NCBI GenBank assembly: GCA_023389055.1
Contig: JAEWFA010000056.1
Span: 1 to 40,074, forward strand
DNA from: Pseudomonadota bacterium
GTDB taxonomy: Bacteria > Pseudomonadota > Gammaproteobacteria > Burkholderiales > Burkholderiaceae_E
Direction: 5' to 3'
DNA length: 40,074 bases
Made by a program: the position numbers and the translations under genes. The notes below the pieces were generated by a model, which was not told the origin of the DNA, did no database searches, and saw nothing but the letters and a program-made list of their open reading frames with translations. Positions 32,697 to 40,074 of the stretch are shown one piece after another (position 1 is the stretch's first letter; every line of letters begins with the position of its first letter).

Positions 32697-32728
32697 GGCA
32701 GTCTCCGGCTGGACTGACGGGTCGCGTC

Positions 32729-33361
32729 TCAGAGCGCCATCGAAGGCCGCAACGCGATCGCCGCGTGCCAGCGTTGCAGGTTCGGATGCGTGTCGTCCGG
32801 GCGAATCTTCACGATACGGGCGAAATCCACCGCTACCGTGGCAGTGATGTCGGCGATGCTGAAATCGTCGCCCGCGAGGAACTCGCGATCGCTCAGACGG
32901 GCGTCGAGGACAGCGAAGAACTGGCGCACCCGCGCCCGTCCGCGCTCGGCCAGTTCCGGTATCTGCGGATAGTCGACCGGCCCCGGCAGAGCGCGATTGG
33001 CCATCGCCGGCGAACTGTTGCGCAGTGCTTCGGCGACGGCCAGCAGCCCGCCGAATTCGGCGCGCCAGTACCAACTGGCGACTTCGGCTTTTTCGAGCGG
33101 TGTGCGGCCCGCGAGCGGCGGATCCGGGAAACGCGCTTCGAGATACGCCGCGATGGCCGCGTTATCGGTGAGCAGCGCGCCTTCGTCGGTGCGCAGTGCG
33201 GGCACCGTGCACTCGGGGTTGATTGCGCGGTAGGCGTCGCCGAACTGCTCGCCGGCGCGCAGGTCGATCTGGACCGTCTCGTGTCGAAGCCCTTTCTCGG
33301 CAAGCAGGATTCGCGCGCGGCGCGGGCTGGGGGCGGTGCTGCAGTCGTAGAGCGTGAGCAT
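32729..33361 (-). CDS. Glutathione S-transferase family protein
   Basis: The 210-residue protein has an N-terminal thioredoxin-like domain (MLTLYDCSTAPSPRRARILL; cis-Pro region ECTVPALRTDEGALLTDNAA with the Glu/Asp-Asn glutathione contact) and an all-helical C-terminal domain with the N-cap motif in AGDDFSIADITATVAV. The catalytic position carries Ser/Cys-type residues (DCSTAPS). It should conjugate or reduce electrophiles with glutathione. GAGG precedes ATG 33361. It lies 26 bases after the yghU-like gene. Confidence 0.92.
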   Translation of the reverse strand: MLTLYDCSTAPSPRRARILLAEKGLRHETVQIDLRAGEQFGDAYRAINPECTVPALRTDEGALLTDNAAIAAYLEARFPDPPLAGRTPLEKAEVASWYWRAEFGGLLAVAEALRNSSPAMANRALPGPVDYPQIPELAERGRARVRQFFAVLDARLSDREFLAGDDFSIADITATVAVDFARIVKIRPDDTHPNLQRWHAAIALRPSMAL

Positions 33362-33387
33362 GAAGTCGCCTCGTACGGCAGCGTGCG

Positions 33388-34263
33388 TCACGATGATGAC
33401 GCGCTGCGCTTGTCCTCGGTTCGCGTCTCGAAGTCGCTGGCGTCGTGACGCTCGTGCAGCTGGTTCGCCGGGTTGCCCGAAATCCGATTGACCTTGCGCC
33501 CGCGCCGGACGGCGGGTCGCTGCGCGATCTCGTCGGCCCAGCGCACGACGTGCGTGTATTCCTGCACCCGAAGGAACTCGCCGGCTTCGTAGAGCTGTCC
33601 CTTCGCGAGCGCGCCGTACCAGGGCCAGGCGGCGATATCGGCGATGCTGTAGTCGCTTCCCCCGAGAAACCGGTTGTCGGCGAGGCGGCGGTCGAGCACG
33701 TCCATCTGGCGTTTCACTTCCATCGCGTAGCGGTCGATGGCGTACTCGATCTTGAACGGCGCGTACGCATAGAAATGCCCGAAACCGCCGCCGAGAAACG
33801 GCGCGCTCCCTACCTGCCAGAACAGCCACGACAGCGTCTCGGCTCGTGTGGCGCCCGTGGGGAGAAAGGCACCGAATTTTTCCGCGAGATAGAGAAGGAT
33901 TGCGCCGGACTCGAAGACCCGGACCGGACGGGGTTCGCTGCGGTCGAGCAGTGCCGGAATCTTCGAGTTCGGATTCACCGCAACGAACCCGCTGCTGAAC
34001 TGCTCCCCTTCGTTGATACGGATCAGCCAGGCGTCGTACTCGGCTTCGCGATGCCCGGCCTCGAGCAGCTCTTCGAGCATCACCGTGACCTTGACGCCGT
34101 TGGGCGTTCCCAGCGAATAGAGTTGCAGCGGGTGACGCCCGACCGGCAACTCGCGTTCGTGCGTAGCGCCGGCGACCGGACGGTTGATGCTCTCGAAGCG
34201 GCCTCCGCTCTTCTTGTCGGGCGACCAGATTTTCGGTGGGGTGTAGGAGGACGATTGGTTCAT
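33388..34263 (-). CDS. yghU: Glutathione-dependent disulfide-bond oxidoreductase YghU
   Basis: The 291-residue protein matches E. coli YghU, a Nu-class glutathione transferase that binds two glutathiones and reduces disulfides. Shared stretches include INRPVAGATHERELPVGRHP, LYSLGTPNGVKV, EQFSSGFVAVNPNSKIPAL, FLGGGFGHFYAYAP and the C-terminal QLHERHDASDFETRTEDKR. The family Thr-Pro-Asn active-site motif is intact. ATG 34263 fits the family start. It is the first of a yghU, glutathione transferase, tautomerase run on the minus strand. Confidence 0.96.
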   Translation of the reverse strand: MNQSSSYTPPKIWSPDKKSGGRFESINRPVAGATHERELPVGRHPLQLYSLGTPNGVKVTVMLEELLEAGHREAEYDAWLIRINEGEQFSSGFVAVNPNSKIPALLDRSEPRPVRVFESGAILLYLAEKFGAFLPTGATRAETLSWLFWQVGSAPFLGGGFGHFYAYAPFKIEYAIDRYAMEVKRQMDVLDRRLADNRFLGGSDYSIADIAAWPWYGALAKGQLYEAGEFLRVQEYTHVVRWADEIAQRPAVRRGRKVNRISGNPANQLHERHDASDFETRTEDKRSASSS

Positions 34264-34402
34264 GGCAGAAGCGTTGCGCGCAACGCGCGGCAGGCGGCAG
34301 AAGGGATGCACCGATGTTACGTGCGTTGCCGTCACGGCCCGGCAGTGTCGTCACGCGGCGGGCAGGTACTGCGCACCGGCGGCCGACGCGAGACGGCCGT
34401 GC

Positions 34403-35149
34403 CTACCGTGGCATCAGCGCGAACACGCCCCAGCCCAGAAATTCGCGCGTGCAAGCGACATAGCGCTCGGGTTCCGACGTGAGTCGGCTGCGAACCTCTC
34501 CCGCCAGCTCGTCGTCGGGATTGGCTTCGAGCCATCGGCGCATGGTCAGCCACTTGGCCGCCTCGTATCGGTCCCAGCCATCCTGGTCGGCGAGAACCAT
34601 CTCGACGACGTCGTAGCCGAGCTGGCTGAACGACGCGATCCGTTCCGGAAGCACGAGAAAGTCGGCGATCGAACTGGCGAGACACCCCTTCGCGACTTCC
34701 TCCGTCGGCGGCAAGTTCCGCCAGAAAGGCTCGCCGACGAGGATGATTCCTCCGGTGCGCAGGCTTCGCGACAGAAGCTCGATCGTCCCGGCGACGCCAC
34801 CGCCGATCCAGCTGGCACCGAGACAGGCGGCCACGCCGACCTTCTCATCGGAAACATGGCCAGAAGCATCGCCATGAATGAACTGGACTCGATCAGCGAC
34901 ACCCAGCTCCACGGCACGGCGTTTCGCCTGCTCGGTGAACAACGCGCTCAGGTCGATGCCGGTGCCGACGACGCCGTGGTCGCGCGCCCAGGTGCACAGC
35001 ATCTCCCCCGAGCCGCTGCCGAGGTCGAGCACGCGAGTCCCCGGATCCATTCGCAGTGCCGCCCCGAGCGTGGCCAGCTTTTCGGCCGTGATCGGGTTGT
35101 GGATGCGGTGAGCGCTTTCGGTGATGTTGAAGATTCGGGGGATGTCCAT
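34403..35149 (-). CDS. SAM-dependent methyltransferase
   Basis: The 248-residue protein is a class I methyltransferase. Motif I is VLDLGSGSGEMLCTWA, followed by an acidic ribose-binding residue in GTGIDLSALFTEQAK, the adenine region VQFIHGDASG, and a motif ending ILVGEPFWRN. The methyl acceptor cannot be told. The C-terminal ERYVACTREFLGWGVFALMPR fits small-molecule methyltransferases. ATG 35149 (MDIPRIFNITESAHRIHNP) is the likely start. It is 10 bases downstream of the SRPBCC gene. Confidence 0.9.
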   Translation of the reverse strand: MDIPRIFNITESAHRIHNPITAEKLATLGAALRMDPGTRVLDLGSGSGEMLCTWARDHGVVGTGIDLSALFTEQAKRRAVELGVADRVQFIHGDASGHVSDEKVGVAACLGASWIGGGVAGTIELLSRSLRTGGIILVGEPFWRNLPPTEEVAKGCLASSIADFLVLPERIASFSQLGYDVVEMVLADQDGWDRYEAAKWLTMRRWLEANPDDELAGEVRSRLTSEPERYVACTREFLGWGVFALMPR

Positions 35150-35159
35150 GGCGCCAAAG

Positions 35160-35564
35160 CTATGCGGCCTCGACGTGACGCGCAAAGTTGTCGAGAATCG
35201 CCTGCCAGCCCTGCCGTTGCTGCTCGATGGAGTGAGCGGGCTCGCTATCGAAGGTCACGCGCACGTTCACACCATTCGGGCGTTCGGTGAACTCGACTCG
35301 CGCCGTGCGATCGCCGAACGAGTATTCGATCAGCTCGTTCTCGACGATTCGTGTGTACGTTCCGGCGAAATCGAAACCCATGCTGCCGTCCTTGGCCTCC
35401 ATGCGCGACGAGAAGGCGCCGCCCTCGCGCAAATCCACGGTGGCGGACGTCGTGTGCCAGTCGTCGGAGGCGGCATTCCACTGCTTTATGTCCTCGGGTG
35501 TCGTATACGCGTGCCAGACTTTCTCGATGGGTGCTGCCGCGGTGGTTTCGACGGTGATCTGCAT
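35160..35564 (-). CDS. SRPBCC (AHSA1-like START-fold) protein
   Basis: The 134-residue protein is a ligand-binding barrel of the activator-of-Hsp90 ATPase C-terminal type. It begins MQITVETTAAAPIEKVWHAY, followed by TTPEDIKQWNAASDDWHT and GSMGFDFAGTYTRIVENELI, and ends with SIEQQRQGWQAILDNFARHV, the usual final helix. Such proteins bind small hydrophobic ligands; function is usually unknown. GAGAGG precedes ATG 35564. It probably shares a transcript with the oxidoreductase upstream and the methyltransferase downstream. Confidence 0.92.
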   Translation of the reverse strand: MQITVETTAAAPIEKVWHAYTTPEDIKQWNAASDDWHTTSATVDLREGGAFSSRMEAKDGSMGFDFAGTYTRIVENELIEYSFGDRTARVEFTERPNGVNVRVTFDSEPAHSIEQQRQGWQAILDNFARHVEAA

Positions 35565-35619
35565 GTTTGCCTCTCGTTGGAACTGCTGCGAACCCGGGAG
35601 CCCCGAAAACGGCTCCGCC

Positions 35620-36624
35620 TCAGCGTACCGTGAGAACGATCTTTCCCCGGATGTGCCCCCGAGCGGCTCGCTCATGCGCGCTTCGCGCATCCGCCAGCGC
35701 GTATGTGCTGTCGACAGCGACGCGAACCGTTCCTGCATCGAGCAGGTCCGCGAGTTTCGCAAGCTGTGCACCACTCGATCGAACGTGCGTTGTCGAGACC
35801 GTGACGCCGCGCTTCTCGGCCTCTTCGGCGTCGGAGAAGCCCAAGGGAAAGATCGGGAACAGAGCGCCGCCGCGCTCGAGCGTGCGCAGGAAACGACCCG
35901 TGGTCGGGCCGCCCACCGCGTCGACGACGAGATCGATGTCGCGGACGACGTTCGCCGGGTCCGTCTTCGTGTAGTCGATGAATTCGTCCGTGCCGAGGTC
36001 GCGCAGGAACGACTCGTGCTCGCCCGACGCCACTGCGATCACCCGAGCGCCTTTCCACCGGGCGAGCTGCACCGCGCAATGTCCCACGCCGCCTGCGGCT
36101 CCATTGACGAGGACCGACTTGCCCTCGAGCGGCACCGGCTCATGCCGGGTCGGCTGTAGCGCGTTCGGTTCATCGTGCCCGAGCTCGATCATGAACTGCC
36201 ACGCGGTGAGCAGCGACATCGGCGCCGCCGCGGCATGCACGTGATCGATGCCGGTCGGTTTGAGTGCAACTTCCGATGCCGGCACGCTCACCCACTCGGC
36301 ATAGGCCCTGCTCTCTCCGGCAAGACCGCGGGGAAAGCGAACCATCGAATACACCTCGTCTCGGACCGAGAAGTCCTCGACGTCGTCGGCAACCGCGTCG
36401 ACGACGCCCGACACGTCCGATCCGAGAATCACGGGGAAGGAGACCTGCGGCCGCCGCTCGGGCGGCAGCATCCTGTAGCCCTCGCGCAGGTACCAGTCGG
36501 GAGGGTTGACGCCAACGGCGTGAACGCGCACGAGCACTTCCCCGGACTTCAACTCGGGCATCGGCGCGTCCTCGAAACGCAGCACGTCGGGACCACCGAA
36601 CTCGTGCTGGCGGATTGCTTTCAT
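35620..36624 (-). CDS. NADP-dependent medium-chain oxidoreductase (quinone-reductase-like)
   Basis: The 334-residue protein has an N-terminal GroES-like domain (MKAIRQHEFGGPDVLRFEDA; VRVHAVGVNPPDWYLREGY; VILGSDVSGVVDAV) and a Rossmann domain with NGAAGGVGHCAVQLARWKGA and DLVVDAVGG. The structural-zinc cysteines of alcohol dehydrogenases are absent, so it is a zinc-free quinone- or enone-reductase type. ATG 36624 begins at the family's normal start; an upstream ATG at 36639 adds five residues. It is first in a minus-strand run with the SRPBCC and methyltransferase genes. Confidence 0.93.
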   Translation of the reverse strand: MKAIRQHEFGGPDVLRFEDAPMPELKSGEVLVRVHAVGVNPPDWYLREGYRMLPPERRPQVSFPVILGSDVSGVVDAVADDVEDFSVRDEVYSMVRFPRGLAGESRAYAEWVSVPASEVALKPTGIDHVHAAAAPMSLLTAWQFMIELGHDEPNALQPTRHEPVPLEGKSVLVNGAAGGVGHCAVQLARWKGARVIAVASGEHESFLRDLGTDEFIDYTKTDPANVVRDIDLVVDAVGGPTTGRFLRTLERGGALFPIFPLGFSDAEEAEKRGVTVSTTHVRSSGAQLAKLADLLDAGTVRVAVDSTYALADARSAHERAARGHIRGKIVLTVR

Positions 36625-36984
36625 CGTCCTGGGTAGCATGACTGGCTCAGTGTGAACCCGAACCGGTGGATGCACCGGCGCGGGCTTTGCGGGCGTCTGA
36701 TGCCGGTCCCCGTAAGGCCGGCCACGCGCGAAGCGTTCGTGCGCGAGACTTCACATCACCCGATGGTTGTAGGTTGAAGCGGTCACGCGGCTGGACGACC
36801 ACTGAACCGTCAGGGGCACCTCCTGCTGGAAGGCCGATGCTAACGTTGCGACGTGTGGAGGCAACGCGCGTCGCCGGCCCTGGCGGAAGAGATCCGTGCA
36901 GGCATGGACGCGGCCCCCGACGATCAACAAGCAGCCGTGCTCTGCAAACGATAAGGCTCGTCGCGACGAGTCCAGCTTCATTCC
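36625..36984. other. 360-base divergent gap before the MFS gene
   Basis: No convincing gene, RNA or repeat was seen here. It should contain the promoters for the oxidoreductase run (minus) and the MFS transporter (plus), but I could not fix their positions. Confidence 0.5.
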
Positions 36985-38580
36985 ATGATCATGGGTGCGA
37001 CCACGTCATCGCAAACATCCGCGTTCACCCCACTGCGCAACCCCTCGTACGCCGTGCTGTGGACGGCGACGGTCGTCACCAACATCGGCTGGTGGATGTA
37101 CGGCGCGGCGGCCGGCTGGCTGATGACGGAGTTGAGCGTCGATCCGTTGCTGGTTTCGCTCGTGCAGGTCGCTTCCAGCCTGCCGATGTTCCTGCTCGCG
37201 CTGCCGGCGGGGGCGCTCGCCGACATCGTCGACAAGCGACGACTCCTGATCGTGACCGAGATCGCCGTCGTTCTGGCCTCGACGATGCTGGCGGCGCTGG
37301 TCTGGCTCGATCGCATCACGCCCTTCGTCTTGCTGTTCTTCACCTTCCTGCTCGGTGCAGGCGCCGCGCTCGTCGCGCCTTCCTGGCAATCGATCGTTCC
37401 GCTGCTCGTCCGGCGTCCCGAAGAGCTGCCCGCGGCCGTCGCCCTCAACAGCGTCGGCGTGAACATCAGCCGTGCGATCGGACCCGCGCTGGTCGGTGTG
37501 CTCACGCTTGGCGTCGGAGTCTCGGCGCCGTTCTGGGTGAATGCTTTCAGCAATCTCGGAACCGTCGGCGCATTGATCTGGTGGCGCTCTCCCGAGAACG
37601 CAAGCGATGAGCTACCGACGGAGCGCTTCCTGAACGCGATCGTCGCGGGTGGGCGATACGCGCGCCACAACTCGCTGCTGCGCGCCACCCTGTTTCATGC
37701 GGTCGGCTTCTTCTTGTTTGCCAGTGCCTACTGGGCGCTGTTGCCACTCGTGGCGCGCACGCAGATCGGCGGCGGGCCCGGGCTGTACGGCGTCCTGCTC
37801 GGAGCGATCGGCGCCGGCGCGATCCTGGGTGCCCTGGCGTTGCCGAAGTTGAGGGCGAAGCTCGGCCCCAACGGACTCGTGAATGCAGCTGCCGTCGGCA
37901 CCGCCATTGCCCTCGGCCTGTTCGGCGCCGCACGCGACCCGTGGAGCGCGCTGGTTGCCAGCCTTCTGGCGGGCGCTTGCTGGATCGCGGCCGTTTCCAG
38001 CTTCAACGTGTCGGCCCAGTTCGCGCTACCGGAATGGGTCCGCGGGCGCGGACTCGCCATCTACGTGACGGTGTTCTCGGGCGCTCTGGCGCTAGGCAGT
38101 GCACTCTGGGGACAGCTCGCCAGCATGGTCGGACTGTCGATGGCGCATTTCGTTGCAGCGGCGGGCGCCCTGGTGGCGATTCCGTTGACGCAGCGCTGGA
38201 AGTTGCAGGCAAGCCCGGGAGTCGACCTGGCGCCTTCGATGCACTGGCCTACGCCCGTCACCTCACTGCAGATCGAAGAAGACGCAGGGCCGGTCCTGGT
38301 CACTGTCGAATACAAGGTGCTGCCGCAGCACTGCAAGACGTTCCTTGCGGCGATCGAGCGCATGTCCGCGCAGCGCCGCCGCGACGGCGCCTATGCGTGG
38401 GGCGTGTTCGAAGACGCAGCGGAACCCGGGCGGTTTTTGGAAACGTTTCTGGTCGACTCGTGGCTCGAACATCTTCGCCAGCACGCGCGCGTGACGAACG
38501 CGGATCGGGAGTTGGAGGAACGTGTGCACGAGCTCTTGATCGACGAGCCGATCGTGACGCATTTGATCAGTCGGAGGTAG
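36985..38580 (+). CDS. MFS_3-type exporter with C-terminal ferredoxin-fold domain
   Basis: The 531-residue protein has about 12 membrane helices in residues 20-410 (for example WWMYGAAAGWLMTELSVDPL; FVLLFFTFLLGAGAALVAPS; LLGAIGAGAILGALALPKLR). The inter-helix motif GALADIVDKRRLLI is of the major facilitator type. After a linker, residues about 425-531 (VLVTVEYKVLPQHCKTFLAA; GVFEDAAEPGRFLETFLVDS) resemble a dimeric alpha/beta barrel such as antibiotic biosynthesis monooxygenases. This fits the EntS-like MFS_3 group. Substrate unknown. A second ATG is at 36991; neither start has a clear ribosome site. Confidence 0.92.
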   Translation: MIMGATTSSQTSAFTPLRNPSYAVLWTATVVTNIGWWMYGAAAGWLMTELSVDPLLVSLVQVASSLPMFLLALPAGALADIVDKRRLLIVTEIAVVLASTMLAALVWLDRITPFVLLFFTFLLGAGAALVAPSWQSIVPLLVRRPEELPAAVALNSVGVNISRAIGPALVGVLTLGVGVSAPFWVNAFSNLGTVGALIWWRSPENASDELPTERFLNAIVAGGRYARHNSLLRATLFHAVGFFLFASAYWALLPLVARTQIGGGPGLYGVLLGAIGAGAILGALALPKLRAKLGPNGLVNAAAVGTAIALGLFGAARDPWSALVASLLAGACWIAAVSSFNVSAQFALPEWVRGRGLAIYVTVFSGALALGSALWGQLASMVGLSMAHFVAAAGALVAIPLTQRWKLQASPGVDLAPSMHWPTPVTSLQIEEDAGPVLVTVEYKVLPQHCKTFLAAIERMSAQRRRDGAYAWGVFEDAAEPGRFLETFLVDSWLEHLRQHARVTNADRELEERVHELLIDEPIVTHLISRR

Positions 38581-38789
38581 GAGCGGCGGTGGCGGCAGCT
38601 CAAAGGTGTCGCCATCACGGCAGAGGGCCGATTCGCGAACGTAAGGAAGAAAGATGCCAAAAAGCGTACCGCGCCGACGAGCAGCGTGCGGCCCTACCTA
38701 TTGGCGCACGCGACGATGGTCTTGGCGGGACGTTCTACTGAGCAGCAGAAAACCGGCGTAGTCGGTTGCCTGCCCGCTGGACGGAGCGG

Positions 38790-39128
38790 TTAGCTCTCAG
38801 CTCGCACTGCCTGCTCGAGCGCTTCGGTGGCCCACTGATTCAGGCTTTTTCCCATTGCCTGAGCCTTTACCAACGCCCGACTGTGCACCTCGGGTGGTAC
38901 GCGAAGAAGCAACTTTCCCGAGGCTGGTTTCTCGGGAGAAATACCTTGCTCTTCGCAGTCTGCAAGATAGTCCTTGGTTGCGGCAGCGAACTCCCGCCGC
39001 AGCTCGGCCACAGTTTTTCCGTGAAAGCTGATGATACTGCGAAGCCCGAGCACTCGGCCGATAAAGATGTCGTCGCGCTCGTCGTATTCGACTCGAGCGG
39101 TATAGCCTCGAAAAGTCATCGTATTCAT
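38790..39128 (-). CDS. hicB: HicB-family antitoxin
   Basis: The 112-residue protein has the HicB N-terminal domain (YTARVEYDERDDIFIGRVLG; ISFHGKTVAELRREFAAATK) and a C-terminal ribbon-helix-helix DNA-binding segment (LLLRVPPEVHSRALVKAQAM; GKSLNQWATEALEQAV). It should neutralise HicA and repress the operon. AGGAG lies 7 bases before ATG 39128, which overlaps the hicA stop (ATGA). A start 9 bases later (MTFRGY) is also possible. Confidence 0.94.
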   Translation of the reverse strand: MNTMTFRGYTARVEYDERDDIFIGRVLGLRSIISFHGKTVAELRREFAAATKDYLADCEEQGISPEKPASGKLLLRVPPEVHSRALVKAQAMGKSLNQWATEALEQAVRAES

Positions 39129-39379
39129 GGTTTGACTCCTGCGCGCTCGAGAAGCTCGCGCGCTTCTTCGACCTGGTAGCGCTTGGCCTCCTTACCGGGG
39201 TGCGGACGATGGCAGCGCCATTCGTGCCCCTCGAGCACCAGCTTGACCCTGGACCCTTCGCGGTCGTGGACAGTGCCGCCGAGCGCCTTGATCAACGACT
39301 CAATGTCTGAAAAGAGAATCGACGGTGAGGTCGGTCGAATGAAGATGGCGGCCAGCGTCTTCTTGTGCTTGGAGTTCAC
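39125..39379 (-). CDS. hicA: HicA-family mRNA interferase toxin
   Basis: The 84-residue protein (GTG 39379: NSKHKKTLAAIFIRPTSPSI after the Met) matches the HicA subgroup with this N-terminus and the C-terminal CHRPHPGKEAKRYQVEEARE and LLERAGVKP. HicA cleaves mRNA through a double-stranded-RNA-binding fold. Where many HicA proteins have GSHxxF, this one has GSRVKL, so the catalytic His must be supplied elsewhere (His in CHRPHPG is a candidate) or activity is altered. An in-frame ATG at 39418 would lie upstream of the predicted promoter core, so GTG 39379 is preferred. Confidence 0.92.
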   Translation of the reverse strand: MNSKHKKTLAAIFIRPTSPSILFSDIESLIKALGGTVHDREGSRVKLVLEGHEWRCHRPHPGKEAKRYQVEEARELLERAGVKP

Positions 39380-39746
39380 AGAGCGACGATAGCATAATGT
39401 GCTAGCACTTTCAACCATTCAACCATTGGAGCCGAGCGGCGCGTGAAGGCCGTAGGCCGAAGCGCACGCTTGTACTCGTCGGCGAACTGCTCGCTCAGCG
39501 CAGGCTCTTCGCAGGCGGGAACGGACAAGAAGAATCCAGCCCACACCATCGCGCCGTACTCCAGCACCGTGAGGCTGCCGAACAGGAGCCCTGGCCGGCG
39601 ATCAACGCCGTGACTGCGACATACATCGGATTGCGGACGTAGCGATAGAACCCGGTGACGACGACGCGCTTGGGAGGAATCACGGGCGCCGGTGTGCCGA
39701 GGCCATGCAGGTCAGGCACCTTGGCTAGTTCCTCAAGCCCCAGCAC
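39376..39746 (-). pseudogene. Isoprenylcysteine methyltransferase-like (PEMT/ICMT fold) relic, frameshifted
   Basis: The first frame codes GLGTPAPVIPPKRVVVTGFY then RYVRNPMYVAVTALIAGQ, the signature of small membrane methyltransferases of this family. It then loses sense. Another frame continues GLLFGSLTVLEYGAMVWAGF and ACEEPALSEQFADEYKRA. The frames join if one G is restored in the G run at 39589-39591 (minus strand), which would give AGQGLLFGS. The N-terminal 50-60 residues expected before GTPAPV are also missing or replaced. The 3' end of the frame runs into the hicAB promoter. Confidence 0.75.
39386..39414 (-). promoter_or_regulatory. hicAB promoter with palindromic operator in the spacer
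   Basis: On the minus strand, -35 TTGAAA (39414-39409) is followed by a 17-base spacer and -10 TATCGT (39391-39386), preceded by TGC, an extended -10. The spacer contains the perfect palindrome GTGCTAGCAC (39399-39408), an ideal site for HicB autorepression. Predicted transcription would start within a few bases of the hicA GTG, so the message may be leaderless. Confidence 0.65.
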
Positions 39747-39843
39747 GGTAATGCTCAGCGCGCGACGCTGATTGTTTGCTGCGGAGAGGTTTGGGCTACC
39801 CCCGTTTCTCCGGACACGCGGACATCGCTAATTGGGTTGCGCT

Positions 39844-39995
39844 GAACCGCTTGGCTTTCCTGGACAGCGCCGAGAGTCAGTTTTCGGCGGTCTGAGCCGC
39901 TTGGCTTTTCTGGACAACCCCGAGAGTTAGTTTTCGGCGTTCATGAGCCGCTTGGCTTTTCTGGACAACCCCGAGAGTTAGTTTTCGGCGTTCAT
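39844..39995. repeat. Three tandem 50/51-base copies of the IS end
   Basis: Units are 39844-39893 (50 bases, diverged), 39894-39944 and 39945-39995 (51 bases, identical to each other). Each begins GA(A/G)CCGCTTGGCTTT and contains CTGGACA and TTTTCGGCG. The innermost unit encodes the transposase stop, so the duplicated block covers the last codons plus the terminal region. Confidence 0.92.
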
Positions 39996-40073
39996 GAAGC
40001 CTTCGATCGGCCTCGAAACCCTTGCCTGGCGCACGAATTCCGCCGGTGCAAGGTCCATGAGCGCACTGTGAGG
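39978..40073 (-). CDS. IS3-family transposase, last 31 residues (partial)
   Basis: The frame entering from the right edge reads PHSALMDLAPAEFVRQA, then RVSRPIEGFMNAEN and a TAA stop. PHSAL-x-x-x-(T/A)PAEF is the C-terminal signature of IS3-family OrfB (DDE integrase) transposases. The DDE residues lie outside the window. The stop is within the last of three tandem copies of the element's end. Confidence 0.85.
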   Translation of the reverse strand, partial: PHSALMDLAPAEFVRQARVSRPIEGFMNAEN

Positions 40074-40074
40074 A

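Larger units (their letters stand above)
39843..40074 (-). mobile_element. IS3-family insertion sequence, 3' end (continues past window)
   Basis: Read on the minus strand, the right edge of the window codes the end of an IS3-family transposase, followed by terminal sequence. The outer limit is set at TGAACCGCTTGGCTTTCC (39843 on), which begins with the TG typical of IS3-family ends. Target-site duplication cannot be checked because the other end is outside the window. Confidence 0.7.

Noticed and set aside
38657..38764. Small plus-strand frame after GGAAGAAAG (MPKSVPRRRAACGPTYW...)
   Set aside because: A ribosome-like site is present, but the sequence is short and Arg/Trp-rich with no sign of conservation.
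39780..39842. Possible second IS end (GTTTCTCCGGACACGCGG)
   Set aside because: It resembles some IS termini, but there is no transposase frame or matching inverted repeat in the window.
39844..39995. CRISPR-like array at the right end
   Set aside because: Copies are directly adjacent with no spacers and include the transposase stop; they are tandem duplications of an IS end.

Overview
The window is GC-rich (roughly two thirds G+C by eye), tightly packed with genes, and looks like chromosome from a betaproteobacterium, probably Burkholderiales. The signs are a long Arg/Ala/Pro-rich RNase E tail, the FDH3-type formate dehydrogenase operon with its DUF3305, DUF3306 and TAT-target companions, and linked molybdenum-cofactor genes. 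Assignments rest on reading translations and motifs only; no database search was run.

Positions 1-1188 hold the 3' end of a probable RNase E gene (+), closed by a perfect hairpin shared with the converging formate dehydrogenase operon. Positions 1242-10603 (all minus) form that operon. In transcription order it encodes a DUF3305 protein, a DUF3306 protein, a 736-residue multi-cluster ferredoxin, a TorD-like chaperone, a small TAT-target protein, the molybdenum catalytic subunit (Cys, not selenocysteine), the four-cluster beta subunit, a small lipoprotein, and the cytochrome b gamma subunit. Several genes overlap by 4 bases. Divergent from it, only about 32 bases away, is the cofactor set moaA, fdhD, mobA, moeA (10636-14617): together a near-complete module to build, sulfurate and load the Mo cofactor of the neighbouring enzyme.

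Positions 14612-18660 are housekeeping or respiratory: an RraA-like aldolase, two single-haem cytochromes c, and a MoxR ATPase / acetyltransferase / vWA trio. From about 18.7 kb the window becomes an accessory mosaic: a cupin, an internally deleted pcaC relic, an orphan GspE/PilB-type ATPase, a truncated patatin relic, a glyoxalase-fold protein, a divergent pair of DJ-1/PfpI genes (a GlxA-type regulator and a lipoprotein), two more lipoproteins and TspO.

Positions 28.6-38.6 kb carry many small detoxification or redox genes: an aldo/keto reductase, a haloalkane dehalogenase with intact catalytic residues divergent from a MocR regulator, a tautomerase, two glutathione transferase-fold proteins (one YghU), a methyltransferase, an SRPBCC protein, a quinone-reductase-like enzyme and an MFS exporter with an extra C-terminal domain. 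The right end holds a HicAB toxin-antitoxin pair with a clear promoter/operator, a frameshifted methyltransferase relic, and the 3' end of an IS3-family element whose terminal 51 bases are present three times in tandem. I saw no rRNA, tRNA or CRISPR array.
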